64,000 nt of DNA from Nonomuraea pusilla (GCF_900109355.1 NZ_FOBF01000010.1:186001-250000), one strand, 5' to 3'; counted from the first letter of the stretch, positions 15,722-25,133 are shown. The notes: generated by a model from the letters alone, not told the origin. Numbers and translations are program-made.

Positions 15722-16099
15722 TCAGGAGTGGGCGACGGCCAGGCGCAGCGCGTCGTCGAACCTCGCGTACACCTCGAACGCGTGCCGCAGGCCCGTGATC
15801 GACAGCACCCGCGCCATCACGCCCTGCACCCCGCCCAGCACCAGCCGGGTGCCGCGCGCCTCGCACCGGTGGAGCAGCTGCACCAGCTCGTTCACGCCCA
15901 TCGAGTCGCAGAAGGCCAGCTCGCCCAGGTCGAGGATGAGGAACGGCTTCGGCGGGAGGTCCCAGACGCGCTGCAGGTGCTCGCGCAGCAGCGGCACCGC
16001 GTTGACGTCGAGCTCGCCCTCCAGCCGCAGGACCACCGCGTTTCCGGCGAGGCCGGAAACCACGCTCAGCGTCGGCTTCCCCGCGGCCTCGAACGACAT
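15722..16099 (-). CDS. STAS-domain anti-anti-sigma factor-like protein
   Basis: The 125-residue protein is a single STAS domain: VVLRLEGELDVNAVPLLREHL, then FLILDLGELAFCDSMGVNELVQL with Ser66 at the usual phosphorylation position, and a C-terminal helical part. SpoIIAA/RsbV-type proteins bind or release anti-sigma kinases according to phosphorylation. No partner kinase is adjacent, so the target is unknown. An AAGGAC ribosome binding site lies five bases before the ATG. Confidence 0.85.
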   Translation of the reverse strand: MSFEAAGKPTLSVVSGLAGNAVVLRLEGELDVNAVPLLREHLQRVWDLPPKPFLILDLGELAFCDSMGVNELVQLLHRCEARGTRLVLGGVQGVMARVLSITGLRHAFEVYARFDDALRLAVAHS

Positions 16100-16200
16100 A
16101 CCCGTCCTTCTGCGTATCCCAAGACAGCCAACAAGGTTGTTGCCGTTCGCGGCGGTGTTCTAACGGTCCGCGACCGGTCTGTGTCCAAATCCAGATCCAT

Positions 16201-16224
16201 GTCCGCATGCGGGAGCATGCGGAC
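16201..16224 (-). terminator. hairpin terminator after the helicase gene
   Basis: Perfect 9-bp stem GTCCGCATG / CATGCGGAC with a 6-base loop, 13 bases downstream of the helicase stop codon on the reverse strand. Confidence 0.65.
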
Positions 16225-16237
16225 CGTTATCGGCCTG

Positions 16238-17992
16238 TCATCGGCGCTGGGTGGCCCAGCGGCGGATCATGGCGATGCGTTCCTGGATCTGCTCCGCCGT
16301 GGCCTGCGCGATCGCCGGGCCGCCGCACACCCGGCGCAGCTCGGCGTGGATGACGCCGTGCGGCTGGCCCGTGCGGTGGTTCCATGCGCCGACCAGGCCG
16401 TTCAGCTCGCGGCGCAGCTCCGCGATCTGCTCGTGCGGCGCCAGGGTCTCCTTCTGCTCCTGCTCGGCGGCCTGCCTGCGCTTGGCCGCCTGCTGGTCGG
16501 ACTGCCGCTTGCGCAGCAGCGTCGCCACCTGATCGGGCTCCAGCAGCCCCGGCAGGCCGATGAAGTCCTCCTCCTCGGCGGAGCCGACCTCCGCGCCCGT
16601 GCCGAACTCGCCGCCGTCGAACAGCACCCGGTCGAACGTGGCCGTCGTCTCCATCGTCTCGAACGGCAGCTCGTCGCCCAGGACGTCGGGGTTGTCCTTC
16701 TTGCGGTTGGCCTGTTCGAGGAGGCTGTCGTCGAGGCCGTCCTCCGGCGGGCGCCGGTTGAGCACGTGGTCGCGCTCGACCTCCATCTCGTTGGCCAGCC
16801 CCAGCAGCGTGGGCACCGACGGCACGAACACCGAGGCCGTCTCGCCGCGCTTGCGCGCCCGCACGAAACGCCCCACGGCCTGCGCGAAGAACAGCGGCGT
16901 GGAGGTGGAGGTGGCGTACACGCCGACGCACAGGCGCGGGATGTCGACGCCCTCCGACACCATGCGGACCGCCACCAGCCAGCGGTCCTGCGAGGCCGCG
17001 AACTGCTTGATCTTCTTGGACGCCCCCGGGTCGTCGGACAGCACCACCGTGGCGCCCTCACCCGTGATCGTGCGCAGATGGCGGGCGTAGGCGCGGGCCG
17101 TCTCGTGGTCGGTGGCGATCACCAGGCCGCCCGCGTCGGGCACGCCCCTGCGCACCTCCGTCAGGCGGCGGTCGGCCGCGTGCATGACCTGCCGGATCCA
17201 GTCGCCCTTCGGGTCGAGCGCCGCCCGCCACGCCTGCGAGAGCTGGTCCTTGGTCAGCGGCGTGCCGAGCGTGGCCGCGATCTCGTCACCCGCCCGCGTG
17301 CGCCACTTCATCTCGCCCGAGTACGCCAGGAAGATCACCGGACGGACGACGCCGTCCTGGAGCGCCGGGCCGTAGCCGTAGGAGTAGTCGGACAGGCTGC
17401 GCTTGAGGCCCTCGGCGTCCTCCTCGTACTGGACGAAGGGGATCGGGTTGTCGTCGGACCTGAACGGCGTGCCCGTGAGCTGCAGCCTGCGCGCGGCCGG
17501 CTCGAACGCCTCGCGCACGCCGTCGCCCCACGACTTCGCGTCGCCCGCGTGGTGGATCTCGTCGAAGATGACCAGCGTCCTGCGTGCCTCGGTGCGCGCC
17601 CTGTGCAGCGCCGGGTGCATCGCCACCTGGGCGTACGTCACCGCGACGCCGATGTAGTCGCGCGACGTCGTGCCCTGGCTGTTCTTGAACTCCGGGTCGA
17701 CCGAGATGCCGACCCGGCCCGCCGCGTCGGCCCACTGCCGCTTCAGGTGCTCGGTGGGCGTGACGATGGTGATCGCCTTGATCACGCCGGTCGCCAGCAG
17801 CTCGCTGGCGATGCGCAGGGCGTACGTGGTCTTGCCGGCGCCGGGCGTCGCCACGGTGAGGAAGTCGCGAGGCTCGCGCCTGAAGTAGAGGTCGAACGCC
17901 TCCTGCTGCCAGGCCCTGAGCTTGGGGGCGGTGCCCCACGCGGCCCGGTCGGGGTAGGAAGGAGACAGGTGGGACGCGGCGAAGGTGCTCAC
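16238..17992 (-). CDS. superfamily 2 DEAD/DEAH-type helicase
   Basis: The 584-residue protein has motif I TPGAGKTT, DEIHH (motif II), LTGTPFR (motif III) and QAVGRFVRARKRG (motif VI), arranged as in the Res/type III-like SF2 family. The C-terminal ~130 residues are charged and helical (QQAAKRRQAAEQEQKE) and end in RWATQRR. Homologues are widespread in actinobacteria as stand-alone ATPases of unknown role, perhaps in repair. No methylase or specificity gene is nearby, so this is not a restriction system. The GTG at 17992 with AGAGGTGAT upstream is preferred to the longer ATG start at 18076. Confidence 0.88.
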   Translation of the reverse strand: MSTFAASHLSPSYPDRAAWGTAPKLRAWQQEAFDLYFRREPRDFLTVATPGAGKTTYALRIASELLATGVIKAITIVTPTEHLKRQWADAAGRVGISVDPEFKNSQGTTSRDYIGVAVTYAQVAMHPALHRARTEARRTLVIFDEIHHAGDAKSWGDGVREAFEPAARRLQLTGTPFRSDDNPIPFVQYEEDAEGLKRSLSDYSYGYGPALQDGVVRPVIFLAYSGEMKWRTRAGDEIAATLGTPLTKDQLSQAWRAALDPKGDWIRQVMHAADRRLTEVRRGVPDAGGLVIATDHETARAYARHLRTITGEGATVVLSDDPGASKKIKQFAASQDRWLVAVRMVSEGVDIPRLCVGVYATSTSTPLFFAQAVGRFVRARKRGETASVFVPSVPTLLGLANEMEVERDHVLNRRPPEDGLDDSLLEQANRKKDNPDVLGDELPFETMETTATFDRVLFDGGEFGTGAEVGSAEEEDFIGLPGLLEPDQVATLLRKRQSDQQAAKRRQAAEQEQKETLAPHEQIAELRRELNGLVGAWNHRTGQPHGVIHAELRRVCGGPAIAQATAEQIQERIAMIRRWATQRR

Positions 17993-18116
17993 CGCATCAC
18001 CTCTGGGGTTCGTGTGCTTCGCTCTCTCACAGTGACCCAAGGGTAATCGGGGACACCGACAGGACGTGCCGTGCACCGCGGATCCTGGCCAAGGTCATCC
18101 TCGCGTGCTATGGGGC

Positions 18117-20465
18117 TTATCGGACGCTCGCCATGAGCGCGTCCAGGGCCTGCCTGCGGGTGTTCTGCTCGGGTTGGAGCAGGCCGAGCAGCAGCGCCGG
18201 ACGGCCGCCCCGCGTGACCAGTGTCACGCGGAGGAAGGCCGGACGGTTGACGACGTCCTTGTACTCGGCCCGCAGCGCCCTGGTGCGGCCCTGCGGCAGC
18301 GCCCTGTCCTCGACGACGGTGACCTTGTCGCCCTTCAGCAGCAGCCTGGAGTACAGCTCGGCCGCCTGCGAGACCGCCTTCTCCTGGTCGCCCGCGGGCT
18401 CGGTGAACGGACGGGCCATGAGCAGCGCGCCGTCGCCGTCCCTGGCGGCGGACGTGAACCCGGTGACCGGGGGCAGCGCCTCGGCCCGCCAGCCGTCGGG
18501 CAGCGCCAGGGTCACCCCGGCCCGCGCATCGCTCAGCCGCCCCCGCCCGTCCTGCGCGGGCCCGCCGGACACCTCCGAGCCGGAGGCCGCCCCGCTCGAC
18601 GCCTCGGAGCCGGAGGTGGCCCCGCTGGGCGCCTCCGTGCCGGTGCCGGCGGTGGCCTCTCCGCCCGTGGCCGTACCCGTGGAGGCGCGGGAGCCGGGGG
18701 CCGGGCCGCTTCCGCTCCTCGCGCTCCCGGCGCTGTCGCCGTTCCCCTGGACGGTCCCGGAGCGGCCGGGCGGGGCGGCGGACGGGTCGCCGGGCGGGGC
18801 GAGGATCCTCGGCACCAGGAGGACGGCCGTGGTGACGAGCGCCGCCACGGCCAGGAGAGCCGCCAGGAGGCCCGTGCGGGGGCGTCCGCGACTTCTGGTG
18901 CCGGGAGAGGCGGGGGCGCCGTAGAAGCGCCCTGAGGGAGGCAGGGAGTCCCTGGGCGGGAAGGACGAACCCGACCCGGGGTCGGTGTCGTCGCCGGGGT
19001 CCGGGTCAACGATCTTGAGCAGCCGGGGGCTCCAGGGCTCGTCGCCGTCCTCCTCCCAGAACTCACGGAAGTCGTCAGGATCAGGCGTCCTCCTCCGCGA
19101 CGAGGCCGCCTCCCCCGAACCCCGCCCGCCACCGGCTTGAACGCCTGCCACACCTGAACCGCCGTCGCCGGGGACGTCCCCTGGAGCTTCGGCGAACCCC
19201 CCGCCGAAGCCCGAGCCGCCGCCGGAGGGGGAGGCGCCCGCGGACCCTGGGGCGGATGCCGAGCGCGACCTGTCGGCGCCGGCGGACGCATCGGCGACGA
19301 AGGCGTCCCGGGAGGACGACCGCCCGGCAGGGGCGGCGGCGTCACGGGAGGGCGACTGATCGCGAGAGGCGGAAGCTTCCGTGAAGGGCGACCGCAGCCA
19401 TGAGGGCGCCTCGCCCCGGCCCGCGAGCCGGTCCCGCAAGGAGGAGCCCCGCCCTCGGGGCCCGGCGTCTCCCGCGCCGCCCTCAGAGTCCGGCTGAACC
19501 CGCCCGGCGTCTCCCGCGCCATCCCCCGAGCCCGGCTGAACGCGCCCGGGGTCCTTGGCGGCTCGGCCGACGTACGCTCCCGCCTGCCCGAACCCCGCCG
19601 GGGCCCGCCCCACACCCGCACCCGGCTGCCCGGTGTCCGCGCCGGGATGCCAGGGGTCCGCGCCGGACGACCCGGGGCCTGCGCCGGGTCTCCAGGGGTT
19701 CGTGCCGGGCCGGCTGAGGTCCTTGCCCGAGCGGCCCGTGTCCGGGTCGGGGCGGCTGGTGGGCAGGGGTTGAGTGGGCTGCGAACCGGTCTGCGCGGCG
19801 CGATGGTCGGGGTTCGCCCGGTGTCCGGCATCGGGCCGGTGCTCGGGCTCCGCGCGGCCGCGGAGCGCCTGGGGGAAGGGGATGGTGCTGTCGGCGAAGG
19901 GATGGCGACGTCTGGGCGAGGCGGCGCGCCGTTCGGGCTCGTCCGGGGTGCCGAAGGGATCGCGGCTCCAGGGGGACTGGACGGCGCGGGGTGCGGATCC
20001 GGCGTCGGGCTCGGCAGGCGGTTCCCGCCCCTCCTCGAAGGTCGGCGCCCCATGCACACCACCGCCCGCCGCAGCGGCGCTCGAAGAGCCTCCGCTCGAC
20101 GGGCCGCCCATCGGGCTCCCGCTCGGAGGACCGCCCATCGGGCTGCCAAGCGGCGGGCCGGCGCTCGATGGGCGGGTGCTCCGAGAGGGCGCGCTCGGCG
20201 AGGTGGCGGTTCCAGGGGCGGGGCGTGGGGGGCCGGTGCCGGGGGCGGGCGGGTCTCCGGGGGCGTCTCTGCCGCTGACGCCGCCTGGGGCGGTTTCGGT
20301 GCTGCCGGCGACTCCCTCGGCTCCCCGTGCGGGTGGCGGCTCCCGGCGCTCCCCGGACGGGCCGGGTGGCGGGGCGTCGTCCCCTGAGGGCGGGGAGTCG
20401 CGCGGAGCGGTGCGGCGGTGCCTGGGGCCGGTGGCGGGCGGCCAGACCCGGTGATCACCCTCCAT
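18117..20465 (-). CDS. large proline-rich single-pass membrane protein
   Basis: The 782-residue protein has a roughly 520-residue Pro/Gly/Ser/Arg-rich N-terminal region, one membrane helix (about 531-552, GLLAALLAVAALVTTAVLLV), a Ser/Gly/Thr-rich stalk and a ~140-residue folded C-terminal domain (VTLALPDGWRAEALPP ... RPALLLGLLQPEQNTRRQALDALMASVR). The topology puts the folded domain outside. Low-complexity units such as PLGSPMGGPPSGSPMGG recur near residues 105-125. The family is not recognised. The ATG at 20465 has AGGAGGTG upstream. Forward-strand ORFs here are composition shadows. Confidence 0.75.
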   Translation of the reverse strand: MEGDHRVWPPATGPRHRRTAPRDSPPSGDDAPPPGPSGERREPPPARGAEGVAGSTETAPGGVSGRDAPGDPPAPGTGPPRPAPGTATSPSAPSRSTRPSSAGPPLGSPMGGPPSGSPMGGPSSGGSSSAAAAGGGVHGAPTFEEGREPPAEPDAGSAPRAVQSPWSRDPFGTPDEPERRAASPRRRHPFADSTIPFPQALRGRAEPEHRPDAGHRANPDHRAAQTGSQPTQPLPTSRPDPDTGRSGKDLSRPGTNPWRPGAGPGSSGADPWHPGADTGQPGAGVGRAPAGFGQAGAYVGRAAKDPGRVQPGSGDGAGDAGRVQPDSEGGAGDAGPRGRGSSLRDRLAGRGEAPSWLRSPFTEASASRDQSPSRDAAAPAGRSSSRDAFVADASAGADRSRSASAPGSAGASPSGGGSGFGGGFAEAPGDVPGDGGSGVAGVQAGGGRGSGEAASSRRRTPDPDDFREFWEEDGDEPWSPRLLKIVDPDPGDDTDPGSGSSFPPRDSLPPSGRFYGAPASPGTRSRGRPRTGLLAALLAVAALVTTAVLLVPRILAPPGDPSAAPPGRSGTVQGNGDSAGSARSGSGPAPGSRASTGTATGGEATAGTGTEAPSGATSGSEASSGAASGSEVSGGPAQDGRGRLSDARAGVTLALPDGWRAEALPPVTGFTSAARDGDGALLMARPFTEPAGDQEKAVSQAAELYSRLLLKGDKVTVVEDRALPQGRTRALRAEYKDVVNRPAFLRVTLVTRGGRPALLLGLLQPEQNTRRQALDALMASVR

Positions 20466-20558
20466 GGACACCTCCTCGCCCGCTTCCTATCACTCCTACG
20501 CGCGCCGATCAGGCGAACCGTGACAGGCGTGGCAGGAGCGACGGATGTTCAGGAGGAG

Positions 20559-21956
20559 TTATGCGGAGAGCGGCCGGGTTCGTCCCGCGAGGACGGCGGT
20601 GGCGAGCCCGATCGCCGCCATGAGGAGCGAGATGACGCAGAAGCCGGTGGCGATCTGCTCCGGGCTGTGCCCGATGACGTTGACGAGCGCGCCCGCCACG
20701 CCGAGCGCCGTGCCGGAGCCGAGCATGTCGGTGACGGACAGCGCGGCGGAGTTCGCCCCCTGCTCGTTCAAGGGCGACTGCTTGAGCGCGGTGACGCTGA
20801 CCGTGGTCATGCCGAGCCCCATGCCGAGCCCGGCGACGATCCAGGCGGGCACGGCCACCCATCCCGTCATGCCCGGCAGCACCGACAGGGCGGACAGGAC
20901 GATGCCCGCGGTCACGCAGGAGGCGCCGATCCGCATCATGCGGTGCGGGTCGGCGGTGCGCCTGCTCTGCAGGTACGAGCCGGCGGACCAGCCGAGCGCG
21001 CCGGTCGTCAGCGCGATGCCGGCCGTGGTGGTGTCGAACTGCTTGACCTGCTGGAGCGCCAGCGGGATGAAGGCGTTGACGCCGAAGAACGCCGCCGAGA
21101 AGAACCCGCGCAGCATCACCGTGGTCGGCAGGCCGCGGCCGAGGCGCAGCGCGCGCGGCGGCAGCAGGCGGTGCAGCCCGTACGCGAGGAAGGCGAGCCC
21201 GGCGACCGCGAGGAGCGCGCTGGGCAGCGGGGCGACGTGCAGGCGGTCCACCTCGAACAGCATGAGGCCGGCGCCTCCGGCGGCGGCGGTGGCGGCGAGG
21301 GTCATGGCGACGGGCCGCGAGCGGGGGCCGCCGGAGGGGGGCTGCGCCTCCTCGGCCGGGTGCCGCAGTGCCGGGACGAGCATCACCAGGGCGGGCACGA
21401 CGAGCGGGATGATGCCGTAGAAGACGAAGCGCCAGCCCCACTGGTCGGCGACGAACCCGGCGACGGCGGGGCCGACCATGGCGGGCACGACCCAGGCGGC
21501 GGAGACGGCGGCGAACGCCTTGGGCCGCATCGCGACCGGGTAGACCCTGGCGATCATGACGTACAGGGCGACGACGGAGGTGCCCGCGCCGAGCCCCTGC
21601 ACCGCCCGCGCCGCGAGGAACAGCTCCTTGGTCTGCGCCGCGCCGGCCAGCGCCATGCCGACGGCGAACAGCAGCACCCCGACGAGGAACGGCGCCTGGT
21701 ACCCGCGCCGGTCGGACCACAGCCCGGACACCACGTTGGCGAACAGGCTGGCGATGAGGAACGCCGAGAAGCTGAGGCCGTACAGGTCGAGCGCGTCGAG
21801 GTCGTGGGAGACGGCCGTCATGACGACGCTCACGGACATGCCCTCGAACGCGATCAGCGTGACCACCAGCAGGATCCCGAGGGTGGCGGTACGGTGCGCC
21901 GGTCCGAGGATCCCCGGGACGTCGTGCGGAGTGTCCAGTGCTTTGGGTGCTGTCAC
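20559..21956 (-). CDS. MFS transporter
   Basis: The 465-residue permease has 12-14 predicted helices and the loop 2-3 motif GLWSDRRGYQ. The segment AFEGMSVSVVMTAVSHDL in helix 1 is typical of drug-exporter MFS proteins. The substrate is unknown. The GTG start is preceded by TAGGATGTCGGA, which can be read either as an AGGA ribosome binding site or as a TAGGAT -10 with six-base spacing. It lies 23 bp after the secreted protease gene, on the same strand. Confidence 0.85.
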   Translation of the reverse strand: MTAPKALDTPHDVPGILGPAHRTATLGILLVVTLIAFEGMSVSVVMTAVSHDLDALDLYGLSFSAFLIASLFANVVSGLWSDRRGYQAPFLVGVLLFAVGMALAGAAQTKELFLAARAVQGLGAGTSVVALYVMIARVYPVAMRPKAFAAVSAAWVVPAMVGPAVAGFVADQWGWRFVFYGIIPLVVPALVMLVPALRHPAEEAQPPSGGPRSRPVAMTLAATAAAGGAGLMLFEVDRLHVAPLPSALLAVAGLAFLAYGLHRLLPPRALRLGRGLPTTVMLRGFFSAAFFGVNAFIPLALQQVKQFDTTTAGIALTTGALGWSAGSYLQSRRTADPHRMMRIGASCVTAGIVLSALSVLPGMTGWVAVPAWIVAGLGMGLGMTTVSVTALKQSPLNEQGANSAALSVTDMLGSGTALGVAGALVNVIGHSPEQIATGFCVISLLMAAIGLATAVLAGRTRPLSA

Positions 21957-21979
21957 TCCGACATCCTAAAGGCGGCCGT

Positions 21980-22954
21980 TCAGGCGGCCGGCGCCCGCCG
22001 GTAGACCGCCCACATCTCGCGCATGCGCAGCGCCTGCCCGGCCGAGAACTCGGACATGCAGGTGTCGTTGGCGTAGTCCATGAAGTTGCGCGAGGGGTCG
22101 CGGCCCTGCTGGGGGCAGGTGTCCTTGTCCACCGGGCAGCCTTCGCTCGGCTTGGCCTCGGGGGGCGTGTCGTCGATGCCGTCGCCGGGCTCCCTGCAGC
22201 CGTTCTCGAAGGTGTGGAACAGGCCGAGCCAGTGGCCGATCTCGTGGACGCCGGTGAAGCCGCGGTTGTAGTCGGTCATCTGGCCGCCGGGCAGGCTGCG
22301 CCAGTCGATCACGACGCCGTCCAGCTCGGGCTCGCCCGCGTACCAGTACGGGTAGCTGGCGAAGCCCAGCATGCGTTCGCTGAGCTGGGCGATGTAGAGG
22401 TTGAGCGTGTCGGCGCCGCCCTGGTGCAGCGCGGTCTTCATGGCCCGTTCGTTGGCCACGGGGTCGGCGAACCAGGCGGGCTCGTCGCGTACGGTCACCC
22501 CGTCGAGGACGAAGCGGACGCCGGTGTCGGCGCCGCCGTACCGGCCGGCGTAGGCGGCGTTGAGCACGCCGATCTGAGTGACGACGTCCTGGTGGGTGAC
22601 CTGACGCTGCCCGGCGGTGATGACGTGGGCGCGTACGCGGACGGCGACCCTCGGGGGCGGGGCGGCGCCGCCGAGCCTGCGGCGCACCTCGGCCGTGACC
22701 CTGGCGACGTCCTCGGGCCTGGGCGAGCGCGGGCCGGTCGTCTCGGGGTCGCGCCGGCTGCGCGGAAGCGGCCCGCGCGCCTCCAGCCCGCGCGCCTCCA
22801 GGATGCGAGCGAGGGGCCCGCGCGCCTCCGCACCGGCCGGTGCCGAGGCGCAGGTGGCCGTCGCGTGCGCGTGCGCCGGTGCGGTGGCGAGCGGCGGGGC
22901 GGCCCCGGCCGCGAGCAGGCATGCCAACGAGACGGCGGTCGCGCGCCGGGCCAT
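21980..22954 (-). CDS. secreted M43-family zinc metalloprotease
   Basis: The 324-residue protein has a signal peptide (about 1-30, ending around AHAHA), a basic pro-region, and a metzincin catalytic domain with HEIGHWLGLFH (about 239-249) and the later NFMDYANDTC Met-turn region. Several cysteines fit extracellular disulfides. The family is the pappalysin/cytophagalysin (M43) group, often seen as secreted proteases of actinobacteria. GGGAG before the ATG may act as ribosome binding site. Substrate unknown. Confidence 0.9.
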   Translation of the reverse strand: MARRATAVSLACLLAAGAAPPLATAPAHAHATATCASAPAGAEARGPLARILEARGLEARGPLPRSRRDPETTGPRSPRPEDVARVTAEVRRRLGGAAPPPRVAVRVRAHVITAGQRQVTHQDVVTQIGVLNAAYAGRYGGADTGVRFVLDGVTVRDEPAWFADPVANERAMKTALHQGGADTLNLYIAQLSERMLGFASYPYWYAGEPELDGVVIDWRSLPGGQMTDYNRGFTGVHEIGHWLGLFHTFENGCREPGDGIDDTPPEAKPSEGCPVDKDTCPQQGRDPSRNFMDYANDTCMSEFSAGQALRMREMWAVYRRAPAA

Positions 22955-23032
22955 GCGGTCTCCCGTGACGGTCAGTGACGAATGTCGTTACCGACCGTAA
23001 CGCCCGGCGGGGGCTTCACCCCTCAGCAACAC

Positions 23033-23290
23033 TCACTGCTTGTCGTCGCCGCCACCGATGTTCTTGGGCAGCCCCTCGTAGATCTCCTTGCACTCGGGGC
23101 AGACCGGGTACTTCTTCGGGTCGCGGCTGGGCACCCACACCTTGCCGCACAGGGCGCGGATCGGCGTGCCCGTCACCATGCTCTCGGTGATCTTGTGCTT
23201 GTCGGCGTAGTGGGCGAAGCGCTCGTGGTCGCCGTCGCCGTGGGAGGTGCGCGGCGTGGTCTCCTGCTCAGGGAGGATCTTCGTGCTCAC
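23033..23290 (-). CDS. DUF3039 protein
   Basis: The 85-residue protein contains HYADKHKITESMVTGTPIRALCGKVWVP and a CPEC pair, so a Cys-based metal site is likely (LCGK and CPECK). It is the conserved actinobacterial DUF3039 family, whose function is unknown. The GTG start has no Shine-Dalgarno sequence but lies seven bases after TAAACT. It is separated from the upstream MFS gene by a strong terminator and so has its own promoter. Confidence 0.88.
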   Translation of the reverse strand: MSTKILPEQETTPRTSHGDGDHERFAHYADKHKITESMVTGTPIRALCGKVWVPSRDPKKYPVCPECKEIYEGLPKNIGGGDDKQ

Positions 23291-23297
23291 CCCACCG

Positions 23298-23303
23298 AGT
23301 TTA
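23298..23303 (-). promoter_or_regulatory. -10 hexamer TAAACT before the DUF3039 gene
   Basis: Reverse strand TAAACT-N7-GTG (spacer CGGTGGG), just downstream of the MFS terminator. It supports an independent leaderless transcript. Confidence 0.5.
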
Positions 23304-23353
23304 TGCCCGGCGGGAACCTCTCCCTGCTGGAACGTGGCGTCCCGGAAGACGCG

Positions 23354-23388
23354 GAGCGCGGCCGCCGCCTGATGGCGGGGCCGCGCTC
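23354..23388 (-). terminator. strong hairpin terminator after MFS gene
   Basis: GAGCGCGGC...GCCGCC-TGAT-GGCGGGGCCGCGCTC forms a stem of about 15 bp with one bulge and a 4-base loop, 15 bases after the MFS stop codon. Confidence 0.8.
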
Positions 23389-23403
23389 GGCGGGTGGCGC
23401 GGG

Positions 23404-24999
23404 TCAGCCCATGTGGACGGGCGCGCCCTCGGACTTGCGACCGGCCTTGACGAACGCCGTCAGCCCGGCGGTGATGACGGCGACGATCGTGCTCACCACG
23501 AAGGCGAGGTGCATGCCGTCCATGAACGAGTTGTGCACGGCGGAGACGACCGGCTCGGGCAGGCCGGGAGGGGCGGTGCCGAACGCCGCGGCCTTCTCCA
23601 GCAGGCTCATCTGCTCGGGCTTGACGGCCTGGGCCGCCGGGCCGAGGTAGCCGGGCAGCGTGTCGTGGATCTCGGACGCCATGACGGCGCCGAGGATCGC
23701 GGTGCCGAGGGCGCCGCCGACCTGCATGGCCGACTGCTGGACGCCGCCCGCGACGCCGCTGAGCTCGACGGGCGCGTTGCCCACGATGATCTCGGTGGCG
23801 CCGACGAAGACCGGCGAGAGGCCGAACGCGAGCAGCACGAACGGGACGGCGCTCTCGACGAACGACGCGTCGATGCCGAGCCGCGACATGAGGAACATGG
23901 CGGACGCGGTGATCAGCAGGCCGCCCGCCATGGTGATCTTCGGGCCGAGCTTGCCGATGGCCATGCCGGCCAGCGGGGACGCCACGATCATGCCGGCGCT
24001 CATCGGCAGCATGCGCAGGCCCGCGTCGAGCGGCGACAGGCCGTGGACGCCCTGGAAGAAGAAGCCCAGGAAGAACATCGCGCCGAACATGGCGAACGCG
24101 ACCATCATCATGAGCACGGTGCCGATGGAGATCGACGGGTTCTTGAACAACCCCAGCGGCACGAGCGGCTGGGCGGCCTTGCTCTGCCAGAAGACGAACG
24201 CGGCGGTGAGCACCGCGAACGCGCCGATGAAGCTCAGGGTCTGGGTGTCGCCCCAGCCCCACTCGGGCGCCTTGATGATCGTCCAGACGAGCGAGAACAT
24301 CGCGCCGGACAGCAGCAGCACGCCCAGCCAGTCGATCCTGGCGAGGGTCCGGGTGCGGTTCTCCTTGATCAGCATGATGCCCAGGACGAGGGCGATGACG
24401 CCCACGGGGGCGTTGACGAAGAAGACCGACTCCCAGCTCACGTTCTCGACCAGCACGCCGCCGACGATCGGCCCCGCGGCGCTGGACAGGCCGATGATCG
24501 CGCCCCAGGCACCCATCGCCTGGTTGAGCTTCTCACCGGGGAAGGCGCCGCGCAGCAGCGCGAGCGCGGCGGGCTGGAGCAGCGCGCCGAACAGGCCCTG
24601 CAGCACCCGGAGCCCGATCAGGGCGCCGACCGGCGTGATGCCGGGGATGACGTCGGCGAGCTCCTGGCTGAGGCCGATGCCGACCGACGACAGCGCGAAA
24701 CCGGCGACGCCGATGAGGAAGACGCGCTTGTGGCCGAACAGGTCGCCCAGCTTGCCCGCGGTGATCAGGAACACCGCCAGCGCCAGCAGGTAGCCGCTGG
24801 TGACCCACTGCAGGTCGGACAGCGACGCGCCCAGCTCGACCTGGATGACCGGGTTGGCGATGCCGACGACGGTGCCGTCGAGCATCACCATGATGACGCC
24901 CAGGCAGACGGCCAACAGCACCAGCCAGGGATTGCCTCCGGCCGCCTTGCCCCCGGCGCCGGGCGTCGGCGGCGCGTCGACCGCCTTCGCTTGAGCCAT
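23404..24999 (-). CDS. DHA2-type MFS drug exporter
   Basis: The 531-residue permease has about 14 helices, LDGTVVGIANPVIQ in helix 1, GDLFGHKRVFL in loop 2-3 and the antiporter motif C region around GPIVGGVLV. These are features of the DHA2 (EmrB/QacA) family of proton-coupled drug exporters. The ATG at 24999 is preceded by GAGGGGG; the longer ORF start at 25038 is less likely. It is divergent from a TetR regulator, with repeated TGTCA/TGACA half-sites between them, so TetR-controlled efflux is likely. Confidence 0.92.
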   Translation of the reverse strand: MAQAKAVDAPPTPGAGGKAAGGNPWLVLLAVCLGVIMVMLDGTVVGIANPVIQVELGASLSDLQWVTSGYLLALAVFLITAGKLGDLFGHKRVFLIGVAGFALSSVGIGLSQELADVIPGITPVGALIGLRVLQGLFGALLQPAALALLRGAFPGEKLNQAMGAWGAIIGLSSAAGPIVGGVLVENVSWESVFFVNAPVGVIALVLGIMLIKENRTRTLARIDWLGVLLLSGAMFSLVWTIIKAPEWGWGDTQTLSFIGAFAVLTAAFVFWQSKAAQPLVPLGLFKNPSISIGTVLMMMVAFAMFGAMFFLGFFFQGVHGLSPLDAGLRMLPMSAGMIVASPLAGMAIGKLGPKITMAGGLLITASAMFLMSRLGIDASFVESAVPFVLLAFGLSPVFVGATEIIVGNAPVELSGVAGGVQQSAMQVGGALGTAILGAVMASEIHDTLPGYLGPAAQAVKPEQMSLLEKAAAFGTAPPGLPEPVVSAVHNSFMDGMHLAFVVSTIVAVITAGLTAFVKAGRKSEGAPVHMG

Positions 25000-25065
25000 G
25001 TGGTCCCCCTCATTACATCTCGCCCCGCGTTGGGGCAAACGTCACTTAAGCCTCAGGTAATCTAC

Positions 25066-25133
25066 TGTCAGCATATGACAACTGACAAACGAGTTTTATT
25101 CGTCGCACTATGACTTGTGTCAGTCTGTGACAG
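25066..25133. promoter_or_regulatory. cluster of TGTCA/TGACA inverted repeats, candidate TetR operators
   Basis: TGTCA-N5-TGACA (25066-25080), ACTGACA (25081-25087) with its complement TGTCAGT (25118-25124), and the palindrome CTGT-G-ACAG (25125-25133) all sit between the divergent MFS and TetR genes, in an AT-rich stretch. Confidence 0.6.

Noticed and set aside
16238..17992. A restriction-modification or phage-defence system around the SF2 helicase.
   Set aside because: No methylase, nuclease or specificity gene is adjacent; the neighbours are a STAS protein and a structural membrane protein.
23291..23403. A small forward ORF from ATG 23303.
   Set aside because: It runs into the MFS gene antisense and coincides with the MFS terminator and the DUF3039 promoter.
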